A DNA stretch of 64,000 nt, taken from assembly GCA_000166735.2 (NCBI GenBank), contig AEMJ01000164.1, forward strand, positions 18,337 to 82,336. The letters are read 5' to 3'. The notes under the pieces were generated by a model that had not been told where the DNA came from, did no database searches, and saw only the letters and a program-made list of their open reading frames with translations. Shown here piece by piece: positions 48,298-59,609 of the stretch (positions are counted from its first letter, which is position 1; every line of letters begins with the position of its first letter). This stretch comes from Leuconostoc inhae KCTC 3774 (lineage in GTDB: Bacteria; Bacillota; Bacilli; Lactobacillales; Lactobacillaceae). A program made the position numbers and the translations under genes.

Positions 48298-48326
48298 CAA
48301 AAAACACCACCGTTTGGTAGTGTTTA
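48298..48326 (-). terminator. intercistronic hairpin before the PcfB-like gene
   Basis: Stem AACACCACC / GGTAGTGTT with GTTT loop (48303-48324) and a T run on the minus strand. It stands between two genes of the transfer operon, so it may lower downstream expression rather than end it. Confidence 0.7.
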
Positions 48327-48336
48327 AAAGGCTGCC

Positions 48337-49571
48337 TTACGTAGCTTTCTGGTAATGCTCATTTAGTGGCAAAATATTGGCGTTGGTCTTTTTATCTTCA
48401 ATCACTGCCATCACCTTTTGATGATCGGCATTAAACGTTGCTAGCGCATTTTCAAAATTAGCTTGCAAGGCTTGATTTAACTTACTTTGACCTAATTGCA
48501 ACTCATTGAGTTTACCCTCTAATACTTGATCCAACTGCTTTGTTTGTGTCGCATACGCCGCTTCAACAGCCTGTGAAATTCTTTGTTTTGTTGCCGCTTT
48601 AATCGTCTCAGTTTCAGTGGCTAATCTTTGCTTTGCGATCGCATTAATTTGTGCAAGAGTGGCTTCATGTCGCTTATTTTCCTCAGCGATATCATTGTCT
48701 TTTTTAATCATATTTTGTTGTGTCGCTTGATGAATCGCATCTACTTCTTTATCTTCATAAACAGCTTTAACTTGCCCTGGTATCTTATGCCGTTGGTCAA
48801 GAGCTACCATTTCAACATCAATTTTGGCTTGCTCGCGCTTGGCATAATCAGATAACCGCTTGGACACGGCCTGTTTTACTTCCACAATCATCGTATCGAC
48901 TTGTAAATTACTAGTTGGCGACTCTTCGTCAGATGATTCCGGTTCATCAACCACAATGGTTGCAACAGGTTCAACTACTACTGAAATTTCTGATTGTCCT
49001 TCATTGACAGTTGGTTTATTCGGGCGACTATCACGCTCTTTTAGTGTTTGTTTAAGATCTTCAATCGTCGCCTGTTGTTGTTTAAATGCTGCCATCAGTT
49101 CGACCATTTCGGCATTTGGTTGTCCTTGATGCTTAGCTGTGGTTTGACTCTCTCGAACATTATTAGCTGCAACTAGTGCCTTCATGTCCTCTGGCATTTC
49201 TGGTTCAACTAATGTCTTTTCACTAATTGTCAAATCAACCGCATCATCATTAGTAATAGAATGTACTACCTCATCAAACATAGCTTCATCAAATGCAATA
49301 TATTTTTTGAATAAAAATTACTTAACAACTCATCAAAATCAGTCTCTTCAGTCATCGGTAATACAATTTTTTGAGCGACAAAAATTTCACCCTTGCGATT
49401 TAATTTCGCAACAATCACTGATCCTTGTTCTTCTGCAAACATCAAACGACTGTTTTCTTCTGCAATAAAGTTAATCATATCCCCCGTGTCTGTCATTTCA
49501 ACACGATCAATATTTTCTAGATTGAATAATTGATACGTATATTTTGGTCTGCGTAACTTATTGAATACCAT
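48337..49571 (-). pseudogene. coiled-coil transfer protein, frameshifted as sequenced
   Basis: The first part (from 49571, MVFNKLRRPKYTY) ends in another frame at FYSKNILH. With one more base in the T6 run 49303-49308 it runs on as KKYIAFDEAMFDEVVHSITN into the second part, a long charged coiled coil (QQQATIEDLKQTLKERD; HEATLAQINAIAKQRLATE). The total is about 410 residues. It lies between the small and PcfB-like transfer genes. No family assigned; a structural or motor accessory is likely. Confidence 0.65.
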
Positions 49572-49758
49572 GTTGTTCCCCTTCTAATTTCTGAATCACA
49601 TCAGTCATGCTCATATTTTGTTCAACCATAATTTGCGCAATAATGTCTTGATTAATGACTGACAAATCCTTCTGATCCTGTTCGACCTCCGCACGTTTCT
49701 TCTCAATCCGTGCCGTGAGTTTAGCTTGTTTTGCCATCAGCGTTGTCATGCTTCCCAT
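49558..49758 (-). CDS. small charged transfer-operon protein
   Basis: 66 residues, mostly coiled coil (LTARIEKKRAEVEQDQKDLSVI). Overlaps the next gene by 14 bp and follows the VirB8-like gene by 14 bp, with AGGAG 9 bases upstream. Position corresponds to small genes of unknown function in pCF10-like clusters. Confidence 0.65.
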   Translation of the reverse strand: MGSMTTLMAKQAKLTARIEKKRAEVEQDQKDLSVINQDIIAQIMVEQNMSMTDVIQKLEGEQHGIQ

Positions 49759-49772
49759 GCGTTAATTCTCCT

Positions 49773-50458
49773 TTACCATACTTTAAATGTGCTCCCTGTG
49801 CTGTCATCATCTGAGTTGTCACTTTCATTGTCAGATGATGTTTTTTGGCTGCTCGCGGACGATGAACTACTTTGACTTGAACTATCATGATCTTCGTCAT
49901 CACTATCTGTTGTATCATCACTCTCTGTACCATCAGATAATGATACCCATTTAATACTATTGACTACATAGTGCTTGCCTTGTTTAACGAACTCTAATTT
50001 AACCGTGCGTTCATTGGGTTGCCCCTTCAACGCTGTCTTTAAATTACCTGGATCAACTAACTGTGTATTAGTATAATCAACCGTCACAATGGCGGCTTGA
50101 TTTTTGGCATCAATATAAATCGTTTCATCAGTCACAACTTGATTGATCACCATACCTTTATAGGCTTGATTTGCTGGTGTTTGCTCCTCGGACACCGACT
50201 GAGTATACATGGCATCTGTCATAGCAGCTTTGTATCTATTTCTATTTTCCCCCAAATCCTTCTTGGTAAAATAGGCCAATGAAAACTTTTTGACATCTGA
50301 AACTTGTAAACCAGTTGGCTTAACCACCACCTTTTTTCTCACTGTCCTGTGACACTTTCGTGGCACCAGTTAAACTACCAACACTGAATCCAATAATCAG
50401 TGCAGTCATGATGCCAATGACAAGGATGCCCTTGCGATATAACTTAATCTTTTTTCAT
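49773..50458 (-). pseudogene. VirB8/TcpC-like transfer protein, two frameshifts as sequenced
   Basis: Repaired protein of about 228 residues: MKKIKLYRKG, one helix (ILVIGIMTALIIGFSVGSL), an NTF2-like domain (FSLAYFTKKDLGENRNRYK; VEFVKQGKHY-type end), and an acidic Ser-rich tail. Breaks at T6 runs 50450-50455 (right after the start) and 50332-50337. This is the layout of the VirB8/PrgL-type scaffold of Gram-positive T4SS. No clear RBS at the ATG pair 50458-50461. Identity by position and domain layout. Confidence 0.7.
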
Positions 50459-50477
50459 CATACATATGTGATCTTTT

Positions 50478-50518
50478 AAAGTAGACAATTCTACTTTTAT
50501 TCCCTTCTACTTTTCTAC
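50478..50518 (-). promoter_or_regulatory. element operator array, copy D
   Basis: AAAGTAG (50478-50484), six bases, CTACTTT (50491-50497), then units phased by 8 (positions 50491, 50499, 50507, 50515: CTACTTTT, a degenerate unit, CTACTTTT, CTAC). It lies 20 bp upstream of the VirB8-like gene start. Confidence 0.7.
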
Positions 50519-50532
50519 CTGTAACTCATGTG

Positions 50533-53149
50533 CTAATTGAATCGAATAAAGTGCATGCCCATCTGTTTCTTCAAGACACGCCAATTAGTCTTGTACAAAC
50601 CACCATAATTCATTTCGGAAATGACGAATGAACCATCACTATTGACATACTCGACAACAGCAACATGGCCAAATAATGGTGAGGTATCTAAAATACCATT
50701 CGTAAACACAATCGCATCACCACGCTGGGGTTGATTGACAATTGCAGCCCCTGGTGTCTTGGTATAATTGCGTACCCAATCAGCTGCGTTACCCATCACC
50801 CCATTAATTTGATGACCAAGTTGTGCTTCGCGATTATAAACATACCAAGTACAATTACCTGGGGCATAACTGTTACCTGCCCAACCCGTTTTTAATTCTT
50901 TAGCGGTTGGTACTGGTTTAATCTTATCCTTATATTTGTCATAGACTTCTTGGCCTGAACCACCACCATTATCTGGATTACTATTGCTAAAATAATTAAA
51001 CCAGTTCATAGCAGCTTGTGTGCGTGCCTGTAATTTATCATTACTATTGCCTTCCCAATTATTGAGGAAGTAACGTGTCAAGTCTGGCACAGTTTTTGCT
51101 GCTGAGCCATTTAGAACAGCTTTGACTGCCGTTCTAGCTCCTGGATTATCGCCATTTAACATAAAGTCAAGTTGCAAATCTGAGGTATACCATTTCTTGC
51201 TGTTTTGCTTTGAAAAGTTTAATAATAACGTATGCCTATTGCCGCCGTCACTCGTATCTGTAAACTGCCCATAGCCTAAGCCACGATGTAAAATATTAGC
51301 ATATTTGCCGTTATAAATGTCATTGCCGCCCATCGCTAACCAATTCTCATCATCCCAAGAGCTAGCAGATGCACCAACTGGTGGTTTCAAATAATCTCCC
51401 TCCGCTCGTTTGGGATTAATCGATGATTCGACCGTCCAGTTGCCTAAAATAGCAGCAATGCCTTCTGTCTTATACCCTAATTTGCTGAGATAGTCATAGA
51501 CTTTTTGCGCCCGTTTTGACACATCACCACTAGGATCAAAATCACTACTGCCGAGTGTCGTCACCTGTGTATAGGTCACTTTCGGAAAATAAAATGCCGG
51601 ATTAACCACGAACCACTCTTTTTATCATCATCATATTTTTCGTACTTAATTGTTAATGACGTTGACTTAGCTTCGCCTAAGTTAGCTTTTGAGCTGATTT
51701 TTTGATCATTTGTAACCCGCAAGTTTTTAAGTCCTGTCAATGTTATCCGTGCATCATGTTTATCCGTCAAGATCACTTGATCATCTTGATTCGTAATCGC
51801 AACCTTGCCAGACATCGGTGCCAAGATATTTTGACTATCGGATACTTGAGCCACCATGCTCTTGTATAAGGCCATCTTTGATTGGTTATGTTCATAACCA
51901 AACCGCCGAGTCACCACAAGGTTATCAGTCTGAATTGGAAAATCAAGTTGTCCTGGTAATTCTTGATACCCATTCTCATCATCAATTTCTGTCATTTCTT
52001 GATAATCATCATCACTGAGATGATACCCTGATCCCTTCTTAGTCATTAATGCCTTCATTGTGGTTAAACTATAATTGTCTGACTTACCATTCAAATGATC
52101 CCACAGACTATCCATGTAACCCGCATAATTCCCAACGTAAACAAGCGGATTCATGATGTTGCCATTTTGATAATCTTCAAAACGATAGTTCATATAAAAC
52201 ATCACCGCATCAATATTAGAATAAAATTGGTTATCGTCATCAGTATGTTTCGCATCTATCTGACTAAAATGTTCCCAGGAGTCTGTCAAGTCACGCTCTT
52301 CTTGATAAATAGCCATGCTACCACCCATCATGCCACCTAGAAATACTGCTGCAACCACCAAAATAACACCGGCCAAAATCCCAACTTTGCGTTTGATATG
52401 CGTTGTACCAAATTTGAATAGTCCTTTAAAAATATTGCTCGTACGCGTTAAATTTTTGGATGCCGCAAGCCGTTTTTGAATACTTCGTCTCAACTTAGTC
52501 CGTAATTGTAAGGCTTTAGGTGTTCGTTGGAAGCCTCGCCCTCGTGTGAAGTTATACAGTCGATTACCAACACCATATAGTCCCTTACCAGCTTTAAAAG
52601 TTACTTTACCAGTTGATTTGCCAAAATGATAAGTTTGCTTGGCCTGTCTGTACTTATGCGTTAATGCAATTCCTTCTGCTAAGGTATCATCTTGCCCTAA
52701 GGCTTTCTCAACCTGTTTTCGCGCTTCATACTTAGTTTGTCCCTTAATCGCCCGTTTAGATTTATTTTTCAATAAAGTTGGATCATTTTGCGTTGCTTTT
52801 TTCAAAACTTTTTTGGCAATTTTTTGTTTTTGCTTAGCAGCTTCCAGACGTTGGGCACTATTCAGTCGTTTTTTCAGGGTTACTACCTTTTGTGATGGCT
52901 TTCTGACCAAACGATGTTGTTTCCTTGATACTTTCGCCACGAGTTGTTTTTGACTCACGGTTGTTGATTGGTGAAGCTGTTTCGCACTTTGAAGTTCTTT
53001 TTTAGCCGACTTGAAAACGGTTTTACTGTTTATCCGTGCCTCACGTGGCTTTAAAAACGATTCTGCACCACCTGTGCCTTAACCGCCGATCTAACTACTT
53101 TACGCGCCTCAAAACTTTTCTTGAGCTTATTATTCTTATCATCAGTCAT
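50533..53149 (-). pseudogene. PrgK/VirB1-like peptidoglycan hydrolase with lysozyme and CHAP domains, frameshifted
   Basis: Repaired protein of about 870 residues. It has a very basic N-terminal region, one helix (GILAGVILVVAAVFLGGMM), a peptidase-like insert, a lysozyme-like domain (GIAAILGNWTVESSINPKRAEG) and a C-terminal CHAP domain with Cys in YAPGNCTWYVYN and His in FGHVAVVEYV. It opens the cell wall for the transfer channel. Breaks at 53079-53080 and 51611-51612; pieces are MTDDKNNKLKK (from 53149), 52958-51576 and 51609-50533. Confidence 0.85.
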
Positions 53150-53159
53150 CTAAACACCT

Positions 53160-55540
53160 CTATTTTGCATCAGTATTTAAGAGTTCAAACAATCGCGTGT
53201 CTTCTGGGATAGGATTTTCAAAGGGCACCGACACCCCACCAGCTGAAATCAGGCCTGTCCCTTGTGGTACCTTCTCGCCAACATACTTCAATAGTGCTGG
53301 TGAGAGTTTAATCACTCGTTGGAGTTGTTCCAAATCAACCGGTTTTTGTCGTAACAATACCAAAAACTCTGAGTTTGAAATCATCTTTTGTCCCGCTGAT
53401 TGTTCTAACAAGGTCGCCACGTTTTGCGTAATGCCGGTTGGAATCGCACCATACTTACGCACACGACTCCAGAGTTTCATAAACCAAGCGGCATTTTCTT
53501 CTGTATCAAAGTTCAATTGTAATTCATCAAAATACAACCACGTAGTCACTTTGTTTTGATTCGCCACTACCTGTCGCCAAATCTGATCCAAAATCACTTT
53601 CATGGCAAAAGGCTTCAACCGCTCCTCTAAATTCTTGATATTAAATATAATGAACTTACTGCTCATATCAATATTAGTTTCATGCGCAAAAATATCTTGA
53701 GCCCCCGTCGTATAAGGTTCAACTTTAACAGCCAGTTCTCGCGCAAATTCTTCTGGTTGTTCGCGTAAAACACCATCCCAATCTACTAGCGTTGGTACCC
53801 TGCTAGCCTCTTTAAACTTGTCATAAGTGAGTCGCGTTACTCGGTCAACAATACTTGCTTCAATGTCTGAAAAATCTTTCAAAATGGATTCAAACAAACT
53901 AACTACCAGATTTGTTTTTTCCTTAATCACATCAATATAGCGATCTTCGTCATCCAATAGAGACGTATCAGGTAAGTCCAGAATATTAAGATGATTATTT
54001 GTACCAGAAGAAATTTCCAAAATCGATGCCCCAAAGGCTTTGCCAATTGGCAGGTACTCACTTTCTGGATCGACGATAATAATTTTGTCGTCTTTGTTTT
54101 GCGGATTGAGTAACGTACCAACCATACCCCACTTAACCGCGACTGATTTACCAGATCCTGACGACCCTAACACTAAACCAGATGGTGTGATCAGGTCTTT
54201 TTTACGATCAATGGTAATCAAGTTTTGACTCATTTGATTTTGGCCATAATATTGACCAGTCGGGCTCTGTAAATCAATATTCGTAAAGGGTATTTGAATC
54301 GCGACATTACCCGTTGTCATATCGCGCATATAATTTTGTTCAACATCTAAATACGGTTTCCCAATTGGTAAAATGGTGTTCAATGCTTCTTCTTGATATT
54401 TGTATGTCTCCTCTAGCAAAACATCTTCGGCTTGCGCAATATCTTTTAAACTCTCTTTGGCATCTTTTAACTGTTCTAAGCTATCTTCAACGACCATTAC
54501 AGTAAAGATGCCTGAAAACAACTTTTGACCGTTGTCCTTAAATTCACTGTTTAGAGCTTCTGTAGCCTGTCCAATTTCTGATACAGTACCCGCAATCATA
54601 TCATCGGATAAGCCTGCTTTGAAGTTTTCTTTTTGTTGATGCGCCTTTTCTTTACGATTCATCGTCTGCTTACGTCGAATGTCTTTACGTGCTTTGACCA
54701 TGTCGTAGGGCTTAGCATGAATACTTATGATTAACTCACGCCCCGCCTCCGTTAATTTTTAATTAAGCGATCTTCCAAGTAACGTGGATATTCTCTGATA
54801 AATAGCACACAGCCATATTGTTCGTTTATTTTGAAATAATTTTCCTTAAATGCTAAACGATTAGGGGAAATAAATGCCTTACTAGGCAGCCCACTGACGG
54901 CAATGTCATCATAGGTCGTCCGGAAAAGTTGTTGTGGTCTTAACATATGACTCATAACCTCTAAACGTTGACGGCCATCCAACGAGTCAAATTTTAAGCC
55001 CACATCACTCGCATTGAATTCCTGCTCATACTTTTGAAACAACGTATTGAGCTGTCGCTGTGCCTGTTTAGTATCACGTGCCTGAGTTGATAACACCATA
55101 TAATTACTTGCCTTGTAGTTTTTTTGATCCGTCTCAAATCGTTCGGCAATAAGATGATTCATTTCTGATCGATAGGCATCATACCCATCAGCCAAATGAT
55201 CCATCAAAATGTCATCTAAAACACTGTTATTTAAACGCTTATTGATGACTAGTAATTGATACCTTGAGTCCTTGTCTAACACATTTAACGCTTCTGAATA
55301 ACTCGCTAAAACGTTTTCTTGGTCGTCACTCCGAGCAACTTCATAGTCAATTTCGCCCAGTTGCCACATTTTTGAGTACTCATCTTCAACAATGTGCATC
55401 AGCCCATCCTGAAATTGTGATGTGTATTTAATGGTGTTTTGTGTCGTAGCTGCTAACTTTTGTATGCGTGCCTGCTTCCGCTTGTCACTTGCGGTTAGCT
55501 TCACTGACGTTCTCTTTTTGAGTAAACTCATGTGCTTCAT
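53160..55540 (-). pseudogene. VirB4/PrgJ-like T4SS ATPase, frameshifted as sequenced
   Basis: About 793 residues when joined. The first part (from 55540) ends at YPRYLEDRLIK and is the N-terminal CagE/TrbE/VirB-type domain. The second, from LTEAGRELIISIH, has Walker A GSSGSGKSVAVK, IIIVDPESEY and Walker B YFDELQLNF. One more base in the T5 run 54756-54760 joins them. The start is ambiguous: MKHMS (55540) is only 2 bases from AGGAG, the second ATG is 11. VirB4 energises channel assembly. Confidence 0.88.
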
Positions 55541-55843
55541 AGCTCCTTATTTGTCCTGTTAAATAATACCGTGCATGTATCCTAACGTTGTATTCAATAC
55601 TCTTTTTAAACTTTTCCAATTGTCCCGATCCTTTTAAAAATATTGGGATGACCAAAATAGCCGCTGTGGGAATCGCAACCAACCAAAAGAGCGCACCTTT
55701 AACAAAAAGACTTCGGCACCAATTGGAATTAACGTTGCCATCAGTTGTAGTCCCATTTTAAGCTGTGGTTTGGTCAAACCACCCCAATAGACTGGCTCAA
55801 ATTTTGATAAATCCGGGTGAAATTCTGATTGTAGTGATGCCAT
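55485..55843 (-). pseudogene. PrgI/VirB3-like membrane protein, frameshifted as sequenced
   Basis: About 118 residues if the frame is joined: MASLQSEFHPDLSKFEPVYW, two hydrophobic segments (LQLMATLIPIGAEVFLL; LFWLVAIPTAAILVIPIFL), then a basic tail. This is the PrgI (VirB3-like) shape. The break falls in a CC pair (55696-55697). As drawn, the 3' end overlaps the VirB4 start by about 55 bp. A further indel just before it could make it end at about 55555, so the stop is uncertain. Confidence 0.72.
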
Positions 55844-55844
55844 G

Positions 55845-56624
55845 TTAAACTCCCATCCATCTTCTGACTAAATTCTGTGAGCCAAGTAGCGTAAAGATAA
55901 TCACAATTCCTTGTGCAATTGGCATAAACATACCTGAAATATTTTTCAAAACTGAACCAGTTGCAGTTACTTCAAATATTGTGCTGTTAATTAGCACTGG
56001 CCATAATTTTAAAATAAGAAGCAAAGCGAACCCTTGCAAAATGATTGCAATAACTTGCTTAATATACCCAACTGCAACTGATTTGTAATCCTCACTCACA
56101 TAAGCTGCGACAAATATTGGCATCGCTGCCTTCGCAATATACAACTGTAGAAAGCGCATAAAAATTAATATTTTCACTAACATTTGCGCGACCCACATCG
56201 TCATATATGCAATGGTTTGTAACCAACCGATCACAAATTTTTGCCATCCATGCGCTTTTTTTGTAATATCTGGAATGGTCGTTTGTCCATCTCCCCCATC
56301 CAATTTCACTTGATTGATAATATGTCCAATCGCACCATTCAACCAAACCACACTGTCAATGATTTGTGGTGCCAGCGCAATCAACAAGATACCAATCATA
56401 TATTTCAAACTACTCTGCATCCAAAATTCTAGCGTCATGCCACTGTCGCCATTGGCATAAAAACGTTTGGTATCTGCCAATTCCATATACCATAAAATGG
56501 CTAGTATAATAAAGCCAACTGCCATTAAGCCTTTTGCCACATCTTCTGAAAAGGCATTAGCCGTTGCATTATAATTTTTCATGCTAGACAAGAGTTGATT
56601 TAAAGTCGTTTTATCAACATTCAT
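55845..56624 (-). CDS. VirB6/TrbL/PrgH-like polytopic transfer protein
   Basis: 259 residues with about six hydrophobic segments (GLMAVGFIILAILWYMELA; KYMIGILLIALAPQIIDSVVW; IAYMTMWVAQMLVKILIFMRFLQL; QVIAIILQGFALLLILKLWPV). Forms the inner-membrane translocation pore of the T4SS. Its stop overlaps the RBS of the PrgI-like gene. Confidence 0.82.
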   Translation of the reverse strand: MNVDKTTLNQLLSSMKNYNATANAFSEDVAKGLMAVGFIILAILWYMELADTKRFYANGDSGMTLEFWMQSSLKYMIGILLIALAPQIIDSVVWLNGAIGHIINQVKLDGGDGQTTIPDITKKAHGWQKFVIGWLQTIAYMTMWVAQMLVKILIFMRFLQLYIAKAAMPIFVAAYVSEDYKSVAVGYIKQVIAIILQGFALLLILKLWPVLINSTIFEVTATGSVLKNISGMFMPIAQGIVIIFTLLGSQNLVRRWMGV

Positions 56625-56636
56625 AACGTCTCCTCA

Positions 56637-56864
56637 TTATTTTGGTAAGTTATTTAACGCTGCAATAATTGCTGCTGTAATGGTTCCTGTAATTCCTGCT
56701 GTGATACCACCTAGTACCATCGCTTCTATACCTGTATCGACTTTTTGCGGATTATCGTTCTTATTGCCTTGGTAAACTGATCGCCAACCAAATAATACCG
56801 AAATCAAACCCCCAACAACAATCGCGCCGCCCAATGCTGTTACTAATTTAACTACAACTGCCAT
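56637..56864 (-). CDS. small two-helix VirB2/pilin-like protein
   Basis: 75 residues with two hydrophobic helices (LVTALGGAIVVGGLISVLFGW; VLGGITAGITGTITAAIIAAL), the shape of VirB2-type pilin or PrgF-like subunits. First gene of the core T4SS operon, with AAGGAG upstream. Confidence 0.7.
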   Translation of the reverse strand: MAVVVKLVTALGGAIVVGGLISVLFGWRSVYQGNKNDNPQKVDTGIEAMVLGGITAGITGTITAAIIAALNNLPK

Positions 56865-56885
56865 AACTCATTTCTCCTTGTATGT

Positions 56886-56940
56886 AAAAAGGCAATCTAT
56901 GATAGATTGCCTTGGGTAATATATAAAAATTGTTACTTTT
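56886..56940 (-). promoter_or_regulatory. promoter-proximal hairpin (attenuator) before the T4SS operon
   Basis: On the minus strand a -10-like TATATT is followed within about 10 bases by hairpin GGCAATCTAT-C-ATAGATTGCC (56891-56911) and T5, then the RBS and start at 56864. Half of an element operator unit (TTACTTTT CTAC, 56933-56944) overlaps the promoter. The hairpin either terminates early or stabilises the 5' end. Confidence 0.6.
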
Positions 56941-56949
56941 CTACTCGCA

Positions 56950-57412
56950 TTAAAAATTCAATTCTGTATCAGGGTTCATCACCTCTGTCTCATTTTGAAA
57001 CAGATCTCGAGTTAGGTCTTCACCATCAAACTCTGCCTGAGTCAAAAAACGACTGATCTTACCTTGCACCTTACCTTTATACTTTTGTTCCACGATATCA
57101 ATAAAGACCTGCTTGCCTTTTAGAAAAACAATCGTTTCTTCATTGTAACCATAATCTAATTCTGGAATACTGATCCCATTATCTTCAATGCTTGCCAATA
57201 AAAAGCCTAATTGATCTTCCGTTAAAGTTGTCCCAAAAGGCAAGTTGTAATAGGCAACTTCATTTAATTGACCGGTCACGCGTAAAGTAATCATGCGCCG
57301 ATTCTTTTCTTTACTTAAATCTAACTTAGCGACGACAATTTTTTGCGATATGTTTACCTTTTGGAAACGGGACTGTCTCTTCTGTACGTTGTACTGGTCG
57401 TTTATAATTCAC
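56950..57412 (-). pseudogene. unknown transfer-region protein, frameshifted as sequenced
   Basis: About 154 residues when joined: GTG start (57412) with GGAG 7 bases upstream, MNYKRPVQRTEETVPFPKGKHIA, then IVVAKLDLSKEKNRRMITLRVTG. The break is an extra T in the run 57339-57344. An ATG at 57294 gives only the C-terminal 114 residues. Soluble, no recognised domain. It lies between the adhesin and the T4SS operon, like small prg genes. Confidence 0.6.
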
Positions 57413-57422
57413 AATGCTCTCC

Positions 57423-59572
57423 TTATTTAAATAGTTCTGTCACTGCCTGCCATGCCTGTGACAGGATGTTTGTTGATCCTGTATTAGGTAGTGTTTTTTC
57501 TGGTGCTACTGGAGTCACTGGTGTTGGTTTAGGATCTGGCGTTATGTTGTTTTCAACAGTGTCCGTCTGATACTCTTGGCCAAAATCATTTTGAACAGCA
57601 GTGTTTTTAAGCACGCCTGTGGCATCATCTTTGACGACTGGATGGAACATGATTTGTAGTTTGTTGCCACCATGTGCTTTCAGGAAGGCTGCTGTGTCCT
57701 TTGCTGTGGTTGTCCACTTCCCTTTTTGAATATCCCAAGTCAACGTTACTTCGTCCATAACCGACTTCTTTGTCGTCGTATCTGTGATAGTGAAATTCTT
57801 TTTGGTCTCGTCAGTGATATTCAGCTTTGTTTCGTCGTAATCATCGTAGAACGATAATCCCTTAGCTAAAAGATCATCGGACACTTTAGCATCTTTGAGA
57901 CCAGTAAGATCCCACGTTAAATCATAATTCATGGTTGCCCCAGGCTTAACTTCTTTGCCATTAATATCATTTCCCTTATCATCTTCGTCCTTTTTAACAG
58001 GTTTGATGTCTGGCGTTTCATTATGAGTCGTATTTGAGTCATTACTATCATCATTGACCCATTCAGTGTATTTATTGTCAATCGTGACATTGTCTTGATT
58101 AGCTACGGTATGAATATTAACAATCGGCTTAACAAAGGCTTTGGTCTTATCTGCATTCATCAACTTCAAGTAGTCTGCATTTGCAGTGACTGTCACAGTA
58201 TGACTTCCCTTATCGTACTTAATATCGAATTGTTTGGACACATCTGTTTTGCCATCGGCACTCATGACCTTGGTTGACTTGTAGTCAACTTGCGTTGGCA
58301 ATTTATCAACATACTTGAAGGTTTTCACATCATCCGTACGATCAGCTGGCAAATCTGTTGATTTCAACGTATAAGTTAGTTCTTCACCTTTAACTATTTT
58401 CTTACCATTATCAGACCCGTCTTTATCGCCATCATTGTCACCCGTATCCACATCTTTTGTTGGTTCAGGTGTCACAATCAAGTCAGTGAATCCATAATTT
58501 CCTGTCAATGGTACTGGCTTAACGGGCTCTTTTGGCGGTGTTGGTGCTTTTGGTGGTGTTGGTGCTTTTGGTTCTTTGTTGGTATTCGTAAATTTCGCAA
58601 AAATTTGGCCGTGGGTATTATAAATCCAATTATCATCCACCTTTAAAATTTGTGTCAAATCTGTTGCGACATTTGGCTTCAAGGTAAAGCTCTTTCCTAA
58701 TGACACCGTCTGATTAATATCTTTAGTAAAGGTTGACTCCCCATCATGGTTCACCACGAATAATTCTTTGCCATTATTATCATAGACATGAAAATTAATC
58801 TTTTTATTAACGGCTGTGTTTGGATTTTCATTTGTATATTTGTATGATGTTAACGTCACTGAATCAGCGACAATAACCTCTGAGCCATCACCTTTAGCGG
58901 TAACCGTCCAATTAAACTTACCTTTCAAAACACCATGACCAATGATTGACACACCATCATTCATATCATGCGTTAAAGTGAAGTCACCGGTCTTTTGATT
59001 CACATCTGCTTTCATGAACGTATCGTACTTATCATGGTCATCATGATTTTGTGTTAAGGCACTCAGTTCAGTTTTAACGTCCGTTGCTTTTTTAAAGGCC
59101 GCTTCATCAATATCATATTGCGCCTTGTCTTTATCGTACTTTGCTTTATCTTGATCATACTTTGTTTTATCTTGATCATACTTGGCCTTGTCAGTCTTAT
59201 ACTGCGCCTCATCTTTATCATACGAGTCATTTTGCGCCTGTTGTTTTTTCAACAAGGCATCAATAACTGATTTTTGCTGGGTATAGTCAGCTTTAATTTT
59301 AGCTGATTCGGTTGCAAATTGACTCGCAGAGATGACCTGAGTTTTGGTTGCATTTTGAGTCACCGTCATGCCCGATTTTTTGCTGCGTCAACTGATTTAT
59401 CTAGTTCAGAATGATCAACTGAGACATTAGTCCCCTTTGCCTTATCACTCTTATTGTTGTCTGCTGAAACAGCATGTGTCATTAATGGCTGTGCTAATCC
59501 CATAATTGCCCCTGCCGTGATTATTGCAGATACCACTATCATTTTTCTTTTGTTCTTAATGTTATTCGTCAT
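57423..59572 (-). pseudogene. antigen I/II-type LPXTG surface adhesin, frameshifted near the N-terminus
   Basis: About 716 residues when joined at the T6 run 59376-59381. A signal peptide (MIVVSAIITAGAIMGLAQPLMTHA) is followed by an alanine/valine-rich motif LDKSVDAAKKSGMTVTQ, typical of PrgB/SspB proteins. Then come helical YDxDKA repeats, a GbpC-like V domain (VSIIGHGVLKGKFNWTVTAKG), a Pro-rich linker (KAPTPPKAPTPPK), two C-terminal adhesin domains and LPNTG. After LPNTG only 17 residues follow (STNILSQAWQAVTELFK), without hydrophobic stretch or basic tail. Likely an aggregation/attachment factor for conjugation. Confidence 0.85.
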
Positions 59573-59609
59573 GCTCTGAACTCTCTTCTTTTATTTGATT
59601 TTCAGCAAC

